Below are positions 22,163-30,365 of a stretch of 64,000 nt of DNA, piece by piece. Numbering within the stretch: the first letter of the stretch is position 1; the number at the start of each line of letters is the position of its first letter. Location: assembly GCF_016862975.1 (NCBI RefSeq), contig NZ_BONZ01000043.1, positions 1 to 64,000 of the forward strand, written 5' to 3'. Origin of the DNA: Rugosimonospora africana. Its GTDB lineage: Bacteria; Actinomycetota; Actinomycetes; Mycobacteriales; Micromonosporaceae. The notes under the pieces were generated by a model. That model had not been told where the DNA came from. It was given only the letters and a program-made list of their open reading frames with translations, and did no database searches. Both the position numbers and the translations under genes were made by a program.

Positions 22163-22294
22163 TCAGTCGCGCCACCGTTCCGGCGGAGTGCCGTGAGTGT
22201 GCGTGGGCACGCACACCGGTCGAGCATCTTCGCGCCGGCTCGCCTCACCGCGCGGCGACAGCCGGTGCGGGTTCGCTGAGGCTTGCCAGAACAT
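22163..22294 (-). CDS. Possible 43-residue small protein upstream of tRNA array
   Basis: ATG 22294 has AAGGAG about 8 bp upstream, and the reading frame MFWQASANPHRLSPRGEASR, then a Cys, a Thr-His-Thr-His stretch and ERWRD ends at 22163. The frame is flanked by a well-spaced promoter (22326-22354) and a T-tract terminator (22110-22142), so it is a self-contained transcription unit. I recognise no family. The composition (Trp, Phe, several His and Arg, one Cys) is not typical disordered filler. It may instead be a leader peptide or part of a small RNA. The tRNA array lies 280 bp downstream on the same strand. Confidence 0.45.
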   Translation of the reverse strand: MFWQASANPHRLSPRGEASRREDARPVCVPTHTHGTPPERWRD

Positions 22295-22325
22295 CTCGGA
22301 ATCTCCTTGTTCGGTGTTGCTGACA

Positions 22326-22354
22326 ACGGTACGGGCGATGATCCCCGCGGGCAA
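22326..22354 (-). promoter_or_regulatory. Promoter of the small-ORF unit
   Basis: On the minus strand TTGCCC (22354-22349) and TACCGT (22331-22326) are separated by exactly 17 bp, and the small ORF's Shine-Dalgarno and ATG lie about 20-30 bp downstream. Confidence 0.55.
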
Positions 22355-22394
22355 TCCATTTAGTGGCCGAGCCCGCTTTCACGCATCTCCACAC

Positions 22395-22449
22395 GTCAAT
22401 CGTCTGCCAATCGCGCGCCAATCGCCCGGCCCTCGCTTGCCAATCGCCG
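22395..22449. repeat. Five 11-bp phased repeats (GCCAATCGC)
   Basis: Units start at 22395 (GTCAATCGT), 22406, 22417 and 22439 (all GCCAATCGC), with a degenerate unit at 22428; every interval is 11 bp or a multiple. Same-face direct repeats of this length are the mark of OmpR/PhoB-type binding arrays. They lie between the small-ORF promoter and the epimerase-fusion gene. Confidence 0.65.
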
Positions 22450-22618
22450 TCGGTCGTCCGGCCTTCGCGGCGGTTGCGGGCACACTCACCCGTTCGGGTA
22501 ACGCGCCACGAAACCGGACCGCCGTCGGCCGAACCCTGTGGCAGCGGCCGAAACGGACACTCGTACCAGGTCGTTGCGGGGGGAGGGTTAAACCGAGCAA
22601 TCGGGGTAACGGGGCCTC

Positions 22619-25360
22619 GTGGCCTGGTTGGTAACGGGCGGGGCCGGATACATCGGCGCCCCCGTGGTGCGCGCGCTGCTGGACAGCGGCCGGCCGGTCG
22701 TCGTACTGGACGATCTGTCCTCCGGCGACCTCGGCACGGTACCGCCGGAGGTACCGCTGGTGCGCGCGTCCGTCGGCGACGGCCTCGCGGTCCGGCACGC
22801 GCTGGCCGAGTACGGCGTGACCGGCGTGGTGCACCTGGCCGGCCGCAAGTCGGTCGTGGAGTCACTGGCCCGTCCGCTGACCTATTACCACCACAACGTC
22901 GGCGGTACTCAGGTTCTCATCGAGGCCATGGCCGAGGCGGGCGTGGAGAAGATCGTGTTCGCGTCGAGCGCGGCGGTCTACGGCGATCCCGACGGTGACC
23001 CGGTCGACGAGGACGCACCGCTGGAGCCACGCAATCCGTACGGCGCCACCAAGGTGGTCTGCGAATGGATCATGGCGGAGGCCGCCCGGGTACACGGGCT
23101 GAAACCACTCGTCCTGCGGTACTTCAACGTTGCCGGTGCATCGATGATCGGGCGGCCGCGACCGGCCGACATCGGGCTGGTCGGCCGGGCCGTCGAATCG
23201 GTCGCACGGGGCGCGCAACCGGTCGTCTACGGCCGGGACTACCCGACGCCCGACGGCTCCTGCGTCCGGGACTTCGTACACGTGCTGGACGTCGCGGCCG
23301 CGCACGTCCTCGCGGCCGACGCGCTCGACGCCGGCCGCACCGGTGGCGTCTACAACGTGGGTCGCGGCGTCGGCTACTCGGTCGGGCAGGTATTCGACCA
23401 GATCCGGGAGGTGACCGGCATCGCGTTCGAGGAAGAGACCCGGCCGCGGCGCGGCGGTGACCCGGTCCGGGTGGTCGCGTCGATCGCCCGGATCGGACGG
23501 GAGCTGGGCTGGCAGCCGGGCCACGACCTGGCCAGCATCGTGCGCAGCCAGTGGCTGGCGCACCTGGAAGCCGCACACCGCCGGCCGGGAACGCCGCAGG
23601 CACGGCCGTTGCCGGTGGGTACGAGGGCCGGCAAGGACGGGTTGGCCGATGGCGGGTTGGCCCATGGCGGGTTGGTCGAGGGCGGGTTGGTCGAGGACGC
23701 TGGGCGGCGCTCGGAACCCGGTGCCGCCAGGGAACCAGACAACAGGGCGCAGACGGCTCAGCTGCCACCGCGCGGGGACGAACGTTCCGCCCGCATCCAA
23801 ATCATCTCGGCGAGCATCGGCGCCGGGCACGACGGCGCGGCGCGGGAACTGGCCGGCCGGCTGACCGAGCGCGGGTTCCAGGTCGAGTCCATGGACCTGA
23901 TCTCGGTCTTCCCGGGATGGCTGGGACCGCTGTTGCGCGGCATGTACCGCCGCATGCTCACCAGGCGACCCCGGCTGTACGACTCGCTGTTCCGCATCGC
24001 CTGCACGTTCAACGGGGCGGCCCCGATCACCCGCGCACTGCTGCGACCGATGCGCCGCCGGCTGCTGCGCCGCCTCCCGCCGGACGCCGGTGCGGTGGTA
24101 TCCACGTTTCCGTTGGGCGCCCAGATCCTCGGGCCGCTGCGCCTGAGTGGGCGCCTCACCGTACCGGCGGTCACCTACCTGACCGACTTCGGCGTGCACC
24201 CGATCTGGATATCGCCCGGCGTCGACCTGCACTGCGCGGCGCACGAGGTGACCCGCGCCCAGGCGCGCGCCCACGGTGCCGGCGACATCCGGGTGGTCGG
24301 CCGGCTGGTGTCGCCGCTGTACCGCCCGGCGACGCCGGAGGAGAAGCGCCGGGCGCGGGAGCGTCTCGGGCTGCCGGTCTCCGGCCGGTACGCGTTGCTG
24401 GTCGCCGGATCCTGGGGCGTGGGCGAACTGGTCGAGACCGCGGCGGAGGTGGCCGGGAGCGGAGCCGCCGTACCGGTGGTGGTCTGCGGCAACAACGCGG
24501 AGATGTGCCGTGCCGCGCGCCAGCAGGGTGTCGGGTACGTGTACGGCTGGGTCGAGGACATGCTCGCCATGCTCCAGGCGGTCGACGTACTGGTGGAGAA
24601 CGCCGGCGGGTTGAGCGCGCTGGAGGCGATGGCGTGTGGTGTACCGGTGGCCACCTACCGCGCGATTCCCGGGCACGGTACCCAGAACGCGGAGGCCATG
24701 GTGGAGGCCGGGGTCACCCACTGGATCCACGACCGCGAATCGCTGGGCCCGTCGCTGACCGAGCTGATCGACGGGGGAGCGAGCCTGCCGCAGTGCCAGA
24801 TCGCGCTGGCGCTGTTCGAATCCGATCCCGCCACGGTGGTCGCCGACCTGGCGAAGGCCGGCGCCGAACACAACGGCCAGAGGCGCGATAGTCAGGCCCG
24901 GGATGGCCAAGGGCGGGATGGCCAGGGGAGCGAGCGCCCGGGACGCAATGGCCAGGGAAGCGGCAGTCCGGGACGCAACGGCCCGGGGCACAGCGGTGCG
25001 GCCACCAACGATGCGGGAAACAACCGTCCGGGGCACGACCGCCCGGGGCACGATGGCGCGGGCAGCCGCAAGGGCATCTGGCGCAACCGCGGCGCGGGCA
25101 AGCGCCGCCGCTTCCGCAAGGGCGGTGCGGGAGCGAGCGGTGCCGCGCCCGACGGCGCTGAGGTGAACGGTGCCGCGTCCGACGGTGCCGCACTCAACCG
25201 CGCCGCGTCCGATTGCGCCGCACCCGAGGGCGGGGCGTCGCGCGGCGCCGGAACGCCGGTCGCCGCCACGCCGGTCGCGGTTCGCGGCACCGGTACTGAG
25301 CGGGCCTCTGGTAAGGACGGCCCGACCGGGCAGGGCGGCGGCGAACGGCCGATGGCGTGA
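22619..25360 (+). CDS. Fused UDP-sugar 4-epimerase and MGDG-synthase-like glycosyltransferase
   Basis: A 913-residue fusion. Residues 1-320 are an extended SDR epimerase of the GalE type: LVTGGAGYIGAPVV (G-x-x-G-x-x-G), VFASSAAVYGDP, and the catalytic YGATK. Residues about 385-745 are a GT28/MGDG-synthase-like glycosyltransferase: IQIISASIGAGHDGAARELA at the acceptor side and VLVENAGGLSALEAMACG plus YRAIPGHGTQNAEAM at the donor side. A linker of Gly/Leu/Ala repeats joins them. The last 165 residues are Gly/Arg/Asp/Asn repeats plus a basic block (GKRRRFRKGG). The epimerase probably makes the donor sugar for the transferase, which adds it to a lipid. The GTG overlaps no Shine-Dalgarno site; TAACGG 7 bp upstream suggests a leaderless transcript. 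Confidence 0.88.
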   Translation: MAWLVTGGAGYIGAPVVRALLDSGRPVVVLDDLSSGDLGTVPPEVPLVRASVGDGLAVRHALAEYGVTGVVHLAGRKSVVESLARPLTYYHHNVGGTQVLIEAMAEAGVEKIVFASSAAVYGDPDGDPVDEDAPLEPRNPYGATKVVCEWIMAEAARVHGLKPLVLRYFNVAGASMIGRPRPADIGLVGRAVESVARGAQPVVYGRDYPTPDGSCVRDFVHVLDVAAAHVLAADALDAGRTGGVYNVGRGVGYSVGQVFDQIREVTGIAFEEETRPRRGGDPVRVVASIARIGRELGWQPGHDLASIVRSQWLAHLEAAHRRPGTPQARPLPVGTRAGKDGLADGGLAHGGLVEGGLVEDAGRRSEPGAAREPDNRAQTAQLPPRGDERSARIQIISASIGAGHDGAARELAGRLTERGFQVESMDLISVFPGWLGPLLRGMYRRMLTRRPRLYDSLFRIACTFNGAAPITRALLRPMRRRLLRRLPPDAGAVVSTFPLGAQILGPLRLSGRLTVPAVTYLTDFGVHPIWISPGVDLHCAAHEVTRAQARAHGAGDIRVVGRLVSPLYRPATPEEKRRARERLGLPVSGRYALLVAGSWGVGELVETAAEVAGSGAAVPVVVCGNNAEMCRAARQQGVGYVYGWVEDMLAMLQAVDVLVENAGGLSALEAMACGVPVATYRAIPGHGTQNAEAMVEAGVTHWIHDRESLGPSLTELIDGGASLPQCQIALALFESDPATVVADLAKAGAEHNGQRRDSQARDGQGRDGQGSERPGRNGQGSGSPGRNGPGHSGAATNDAGNNRPGHDRPGHDGAGSRKGIWRNRGAGKRRRFRKGGAGASGAAPDGAEVNGAASDGAALNRAASDCAAPEGGASRGAGTPVAATPVAVRGTGTERASGKDGPTGQGGGERPMA

Positions 25361-26109
25361 CGCTGCGCCGGGGCCGTGCTCTGCGGAGTACGGCCGTGGC
25401 GCTGGGTGCGGCGCTCGGAGCGGGCGTGACGGCCCACGCGGTACCGGGACTGCTGGGCATCCCCTGGATACGGGCGGCCGTCTCGTCCCGGATGACCGGC
25501 GTCGGCGACGGCGGCCGGATCGCCCTCACCTTCGACGACGGTCCGAACCCGGCCTCGACGCCCCGGTTCGTGGAGACACTGAACGCGTCCGGCGTACGCG
25601 CGACGTTCTTCATGCTCGGCTGCATGGTCGCCCGGGCACCCGCGCTGACCCGGTCGATCGTCGAGTCCGGTCACGAGGTCGCCCTGCACGGGTGGAGCCA
25701 CCACAACCTGATGCTGCGCGGGCCCCGCGCCACGTACGCCGACCTCAACCGCGCCCGTTCGGTCCTCGCGGAACTGACCGGTCAGGTACCCCGGTTCTTC
25801 CGGCCGCCGCACGGACTGTTCAGCTCGTCCGCGCTGCTGGCCGCGCGGCGGCTGGACCTGACCCCGGTGCTGTGGACGTGCTTCGGGCAGGACTGGACGC
25901 CCCAGACGACGCCGGAGTCGATCCTGGGCAGGCTGCGCCCGGGGCTCAACGGCGGAGCCACCATACTGCTGCACGATTCCGCCGGGTCGCGCGCGCCGGA
26001 CGCCTGGAAGTCCACTCTGGACGCGCTGCCGCGCGTGCTGGACGAGTGCGCGCGGCGCGGGTTGCGGGTCGGGCCGCTGCGCGACCACGTCCTCCCCGCC
26101 AATGCGTGA
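25357..26109 (+). CDS. Polysaccharide deacetylase (NodB/CE4 family)
   Basis: A 250-residue CE4 deacetylase. Motif 1 is IALTFDDGPNPAST (catalytic base and metal Asp), motif 2 is EVALHGWSHHNLML (metal His), motif 3 is PRFFRPPHGLFSSS, and the late ATILLHDSAGS supplies the His-Asp pair. An N-terminal hydrophobic stretch (TAVALGAALGAGVTAHAVPG) probably anchors it in the membrane facing out. The GTG start overlaps the TGA of the epimerase-glycosyltransferase gene, so the two are translationally coupled. Removal of an N-acetyl group from the hexosamine added by that transferase is the likely step, giving an amino-sugar lipid or glycan; this is inference. Confidence 0.9.
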   Translation: MTLRRGRALRSTAVALGAALGAGVTAHAVPGLLGIPWIRAAVSSRMTGVGDGGRIALTFDDGPNPASTPRFVETLNASGVRATFFMLGCMVARAPALTRSIVESGHEVALHGWSHHNLMLRGPRATYADLNRARSVLAELTGQVPRFFRPPHGLFSSSALLAARRLDLTPVLWTCFGQDWTPQTTPESILGRLRPGLNGGATILLHDSAGSRAPDAWKSTLDALPRVLDECARRGLRVGPLRDHVLPANA

Positions 26110-26150
26110 GCCCCCGCTACCCGGCCGCCCGGCGGTGTTATCGTCTGCCC

Positions 26151-26441
26151 ATGCCTGATCGGGATGATTCCGGAAAGCCCGACGACCGCGACCTGTCCAC
26201 GGCCGCCTCCGACGAAGCCCGCGCCCGCAGCGACGGTGAGCAGACCGGTGGTGGCCAGGAGGCCGGCGCTCCGGACGGCGAGCCCGACGCGGAGCCGGCC
26301 TTCCTGAACCGTGCCGCGCGGCGGGCCCGGGGCAAGGGCGGGGCCGCGCCGCACCAGACGCCGGGCAGAGGATCCAACCCGCCCGGACGCGGCCCGGCGC
26401 AGTCCCGCCGCCAGTGGGGTAACCGGCGCACTGGCGGCTGA
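26151..26441 (+). CDS. Small disordered protein, conserved NRAARRARGKG motif
   Basis: A 96-residue, highly polar protein: acidic first half (PDRDDSGKPDDRDLSTAASD), then EPAFLNRAARRARGKGGAAP and a basic Gly/Arg/Gln end. Such short proteins with an N-R-A-x-R-R-x-x-G-K core are common in actinomycetes and may bind nucleic acid; function unknown. TATCGT lies about 8 bp before ATG 26151, in line with a leaderless transcript. It stands between the deacetylase and the FKBP gene, probably transcribed on its own. Confidence 0.65.
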   Translation: MPDRDDSGKPDDRDLSTAASDEARARSDGEQTGGGQEAGAPDGEPDAEPAFLNRAARRARGKGGAAPHQTPGRGSNPPGRGPAQSRRQWGNRRTGG

Positions 26442-26590
26442 TCCGCAGGCGCCCACGGGGCACGTCCGGGGAGGCCGGTAGGGCCGTCTTGTCAACTTTC
26501 TGAGGTCGACCGGGTACCTTGTGCACAGTCTCTGCCCGGACTCCGGGTGGGGACTCTCACACCGAATCTGCCTACAGGGAGCGATGTCCA

Positions 26591-27388
26591 GTGAGCGACC
26601 GGGTGCGCAGCCGCCAGCCTGGTGGGTCGACGATACGGAGGCCGGCTGGTCAGCCGGTGACGCAGGGCAAGTCGTCGACAAGGGATCAGCCGTCGACCAA
26701 CGGCTCTGCCAAGGGCTCGGGGTCGTCCGGTGGGCGGTCGCCCGGAGGCAGGCCCAGGGTCGGCAAGCAGCCGATGACCAAGGCCGAGAAGCGGGCCGCT
26801 TCCAAGGCCGCTCGGGAGGCCGCCGCGGCAGCCGCCGCCAGGCGCCGGTTCCGTCGCCAGTGGGGCATCGCCATCGGTACGGCGGTGGTCGTGGTCGCAC
26901 TCGTCGTCGGGGGCTTCGCGCTGTTCGGCGGCAAGGACAAGGGCACCGCGACCGCCAACCCGTCGGCAAGCGCCAGCGCCACCGCGGCGGCGTTCCCCTC
27001 ACTGCCGCCGGGCACGGACTCGGCGCTGGCCACGAAGCCGACCGTGAAGGCGGGCACCGGTACCCTGTCGAAGCTCAATGTCACCACGCTGGTCCCGGGC
27101 ACCGGCGCGGCCACGAAGGCCGGCCAGAACATCACGGTGAACTATGTCGGCGTCTCGTACCAGACCGGTGCCGAGTTCGACTCGTCGTGGAAGAACAAGC
27201 AGACGTTCAGCTTCGTCCTCGGCCAGGGCAACGTGATCAAGGGCTGGGACCAGGGGCTGGTCGGGGTCAAGGTGGGCAGCCGGGTCCAGCTGGACATCCC
27301 GGCCAACCTCGCATACGGCGACAATACGACCGACGGCAGCCCGTCCGGTCCGCTGCGCTTCGTCGTGGACGTGCTCGGCGCCCAGTAG
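26591..27388 (+). CDS. FKBP-type peptidyl-prolyl isomerase, membrane-anchored
   Basis: A 265-residue protein with a basic, Ser/Gly-rich cytoplasmic N-terminus (about 75 residues), one transmembrane helix (WGIAIGTAVVVVALVVGGFAL), a Ser/Ala linker and a C-terminal FKBP domain: NITVNYVGVSYQTGAEFDSS, TFSFVLGQGNVIKGWDQGLV and SRVQLDIPANLAYGDN, containing the usual aromatic pocket residues. It should speed proline isomerisation of proteins folding outside the membrane. GTG 26591 has AGGGAG 9 bp upstream; reading further back gives non-coding sequence. TTGTCA at 26489-26494 may belong to its promoter. A 14-bp-arm hairpin follows before convergent citrate synthase. Confidence 0.9.
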   Translation: MSDRVRSRQPGGSTIRRPAGQPVTQGKSSTRDQPSTNGSAKGSGSSGGRSPGGRPRVGKQPMTKAEKRAASKAAREAAAAAAARRRFRRQWGIAIGTAVVVVALVVGGFALFGGKDKGTATANPSASASATAAAFPSLPPGTDSALATKPTVKAGTGTLSKLNVTTLVPGTGAATKAGQNITVNYVGVSYQTGAEFDSSWKNKQTFSFVLGQGNVIKGWDQGLVGVKVGSRVQLDIPANLAYGDNTTDGSPSGPLRFVVDVLGAQ

Positions 27389-27450
27389 GCCCGTTGTCCG
27401 CCGCTGGAAAGTCGCCCGGCGCCTCTGCCGCCGCGCGACCCGGATCAAGC

Positions 27451-27484
27451 GCGGGCGCGGGCCGGTTTCCCGGCCCGCGCCCGC
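27451..27484. terminator. Terminator between FKBP and citrate synthase genes
   Basis: GCGGGCGCGGGCCG (27451-27464) pairs perfectly with CGGCCCGCGCCCGC (27471-27484), loop GTTTCC, followed by TTTCC on the plus strand. Confidence 0.8.
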
Positions 27485-27517
27485 TTTCCGTCGCAGGGGT
27501 GCGCCTGAGGACGGGAC

Positions 27518-28804
27518 CTAGCCGCGCTGCTCCATCGGCACGTACGCGCGCTCGGTCGCCCCGGTGTAGATCTGCCGCGGGCGGCCGATCTTCGTCATCG
27601 GGTCGGCCATCATCTCGCGCCACTGGGCGATCCAGCCGGGCAGCCGGCCGATCGCGAACAGCACCGTGAACATCCGGGTCGGGAAGCCCATCGCCTTGTA
27701 GATCAGGCCGGTGTAGAAGTCCACGTTCGGGTACAGCTTGCGCTCGATGAAGTAGTCGTCGGACAGCGCGATCTCCTCGAGTCGGAGCGCGATGTCCAGC
27801 AGCGGGTCGGGCTTGGCCATCCCACTGAGTACCTCCTGGGCCGCCTTCTTCACGATCGCCGCGCGAGGGTCGTAGTTGCGGTAGACCCGGTGCCCGAAGC
27901 CCATCAGACGGGTACCGGCCTGCTTGTCCTTGACCTTCTTCACGAACGACTGCGCGTCGTCGCCGGCCGCGTGGATCTGCTGCAACATGTCCAGCACCGC
28001 CTCGTTGGCGCCGCCGTGCAGCGGGCCGAACAGCGCGTTGACGCCGGCCGACACCGACGCGAACATGTTGGCCTGGGCCGAGCCGACCAGACGGACCGTG
28101 GACGTCGAACAGTTCTGCTCGTGATCGGCGTGCAGCACGAAGAGCATGTCCAGCACGCTGGCGTGTACCGGATCCAGCTCGTACGGCATGGTCGGTACGC
28201 CGAACGTCATGCGCAGGAAGTTCTCGACGTACCCCAGCGAGTTGTCCGGGTACAGGAACGGCTGACCGATCGAACCCTTGTACGCGTAGGACGCGATGGT
28301 GGGCAGCTTCGCCAGCAGGCGGACCGTGGAGATTTCCACCTGCTCGCGGTCGAACGGGTCGAGGCTGTCCTGGTAGAAGGTGGACAGCGCGCTGACGGCC
28401 GATGACAGCACCGCCATCGGGTGTGCGTCGCGCGGGAAGCCGTCGAAGAACCGGCGCATCTCCTCGCGCAGCAACGTGTGCCACTGGATGCGTTCAGTGA
28501 AATCGGCCAACTCGCTCGCGCCGGGCAGTTCGCCGTAGATGAGTAGGTAAGCCACCTCGAGGAAAGAGGACTTCTCCGCGAGCTGGTCGATGGGGTAGCC
28601 GCGGTACCGCAGCACCCCGGCATCACCGTCGATATAGGTAATCGTCGATGCGCAGGACGCCGTGTTCACAAAGCCGGCGTCGAGCGTGACGTGTCCGGTC
28701 TGGGCGAGAAGCCCGGTGACATCGAGTCCGGACGGGCCCTCGGTCGCTTCCTTGACCTTCAGTGGGAACGTGCCGCCGTCAAATCCAAGGTTGAAACCCG
28801 TCAT
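27518..28804 (-). CDS. gltA: Citrate synthase
   Basis: A 428-residue type II citrate synthase, the first enzyme of the TCA cycle (oxaloacetate plus acetyl-CoA). Key parts are GVLRYRGYPIDQLAEKSSFL (N-terminal domain), LFVLHADHEQNCSTSTVRLV with the catalytic His, FGPLHGGANEAVLDML with the second His, MGFGHRVYRNYDPRA with the third His and oxaloacetate-binding Arg, and YTGLIYKAMGFP carrying the active-site Asp region. Length fits the hexameric bacterial form. ATG 28804 gives the family-typical short N-terminus. It follows the kinase gene on the same strand by 56 bp but probably has its own promoter. Confidence 0.95.
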   Translation of the reverse strand: MTGFNLGFDGGTFPLKVKEATEGPSGLDVTGLLAQTGHVTLDAGFVNTASCASTITYIDGDAGVLRYRGYPIDQLAEKSSFLEVAYLLIYGELPGASELADFTERIQWHTLLREEMRRFFDGFPRDAHPMAVLSSAVSALSTFYQDSLDPFDREQVEISTVRLLAKLPTIASYAYKGSIGQPFLYPDNSLGYVENFLRMTFGVPTMPYELDPVHASVLDMLFVLHADHEQNCSTSTVRLVGSAQANMFASVSAGVNALFGPLHGGANEAVLDMLQQIHAAGDDAQSFVKKVKDKQAGTRLMGFGHRVYRNYDPRAAIVKKAAQEVLSGMAKPDPLLDIALRLEEIALSDDYFIERKLYPNVDFYTGLIYKAMGFPTRMFTVLFAIGRLPGWIAQWREMMADPMTKIGRPRQIYTGATERAYVPMEQRG

Positions 28805-28860
28805 CCGCCCAGTGTGCGGTTTTTCGTGACGAGCGCCACCCCGCGAAGTCGAGAGCTGAA

Positions 28861-30291
28861 TCACTTCTCAGGCTGGTCGTTCTGGCCGCTCGGCCCTCCG
28901 GTCGGGGTGTCCTGGGGCGACGGCGGAGCGCTCGATGGCTGGTCAGCCGGGCCGGTCCCGGTGGGGGTCGGGGACGCGGGCGGGGCCGACGGGCTCGTCG
29001 AGGCGGTCGCCGACGGCGCCACCGAGGATGGCACACCGGCGGACGGCGGGGTGCTGAAGTCGACGGTCGCCGGCCGGGAGCGCCGGTCGCCGGTCGGCTG
29101 CGGCCCGAGGGTCTGCGTCTCGGTCGGCGTCGATGAGACGGGCGGCCGATGCACCGGTCCGGCGGGCGTGGACTGATGGTTATTCAGCAGTACCGTCAGC
29201 CCCACCAGCCCGATCAGCACGACAGCGCCGGCCACCGCCAGGATCGCGGTGCGGCGACGGCGGACCGGTCGGCCGGCATCCATCGGGTCGTCGGACTCAG
29301 CCCCGGTCAGGGTGTCGCCGGGCGCGGCCCCGGCCGCCGCGAGCCCACCGGCGCCGAGGGCGGCCCTGGAAACAGCGGCGGCCTTGGCGCCGGGAACGCC
29401 CTTCGAGCCGGCCGCCAGCAGGGCCGTGGCGGCCGGGTCGGCGGTCTCGGGTACCGCATCGGGATCGCTGGCGACCGCGCGGGCGGCGGCGGCGAACGCG
29501 GCGGCGCTGGCGAAGCGATCGGCCGGATCCTTCGCCAGCGCACGGGTGACCAGGGCGCGCGCGGCCACCGGAACGCTCTCCGGCAGCGGCGGCGGCTCGT
29601 CGGACACGTGCTTCAGGGCGACTTCCAGCGCGGTCTCGCCGTTGAACGGGGGAGTCCCGGCCAGGCAGTGGAACGCCACCGCGCCGAGGGAGTAGATGTC
29701 GGTGGTCGCCGAGACCGTCTTGCCGGACGCCTGCTCGGGAGCCATGTAGAGAGCGGTACCGATGATCGCGTTCGCGGTGGTCACGGACGTCAGGGCATCG
29801 GTCCGGGCGACGCCGAAGTCGACCAGGGTGACCGTGCCGTCGGCCTGTACCAGGAGGTTCGCCGGCTTGACGTCGCGGTGCACGATGCCGTGCTGGTGTA
29901 CCGCGTGCAGCGCGTCGGCGGCCTGCGCCAGCAGCGTCATCGTCTCGACCACCGGCAGCGGACCGCCATTCGTCAGCCGGTCGCGCAGCGACTCGCCGTC
30001 CACATAGGTCATCACCAGAAACGACACCGTGGTGCCGTCGGGCAGCGGGCTGCGCCCGTAGTCGTAGATGTTCACCACGTTGGGGTGGTGCAGCGCGGCC
30101 ATCGTGCGTGCTTCCGCCCGGAACCGGGCGTCGAAGTCGGCGTTGGCGACCCGCTCGGCGCGCATCACTTTCAGAGCAACGGTCCGGTCCAGGGTGGTGT
30201 CGGTCGCCCGCCACACTTCGCCCATCCCGCCGCTGGCGATCGGGGCATCCAGCCGGTATCGCTCGTTGAGCACGTCTGCGGGGGTCAGCAC
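28861..30291 (-). CDS. Membrane-anchored Ser/Thr protein kinase (PknB-like)
   Basis: A 476-residue Hanks-type kinase. Catalytic domain residues about 10-270: glycine loop IASGGMGEVWRATD, VALKV Lys, HGIVHRDVKPANLLV (catalytic Asp, Asn), LVDFGVARTD (DFG) and YMAPEQASG (APE). An Ala-rich juxtamembrane stretch and RRRR precede one transmembrane helix (AILAVAGAVVLIGLVGLTVL). The outer part is about 115 residues of Pro/Ser/Thr, lacking PASTA repeats, so it probably does not bind peptidoglycan fragments as PknB does. GTG 30291 is preceded by TAGAGT about 10 bp away: probable leaderless transcript. Targets unknown. Confidence 0.93.
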   Translation of the reverse strand: MLTPADVLNERYRLDAPIASGGMGEVWRATDTTLDRTVALKVMRAERVANADFDARFRAEARTMAALHHPNVVNIYDYGRSPLPDGTTVSFLVMTYVDGESLRDRLTNGGPLPVVETMTLLAQAADALHAVHQHGIVHRDVKPANLLVQADGTVTLVDFGVARTDALTSVTTANAIIGTALYMAPEQASGKTVSATTDIYSLGAVAFHCLAGTPPFNGETALEVALKHVSDEPPPLPESVPVAARALVTRALAKDPADRFASAAAFAAAARAVASDPDAVPETADPAATALLAAGSKGVPGAKAAAVSRAALGAGGLAAAGAAPGDTLTGAESDDPMDAGRPVRRRRTAILAVAGAVVLIGLVGLTVLLNNHQSTPAGPVHRPPVSSTPTETQTLGPQPTGDRRSRPATVDFSTPPSAGVPSSVAPSATASTSPSAPPASPTPTGTGPADQPSSAPPSPQDTPTGGPSGQNDQPEK

Positions 30292-30365
30292 TTCAGTACT
30301 CTACCCACGCCGCCGATACGCTAAGCCGGCCGGGGCGCGCTAGTCGATATTGAGGCCGGCCGGGC

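Noticed and set aside
24892-26526. Long minus-strand frame opposite the fusion tail and deacetylase
   Set aside because: Pure Arg/Pro/Ala composition and antisense to two supported genes.
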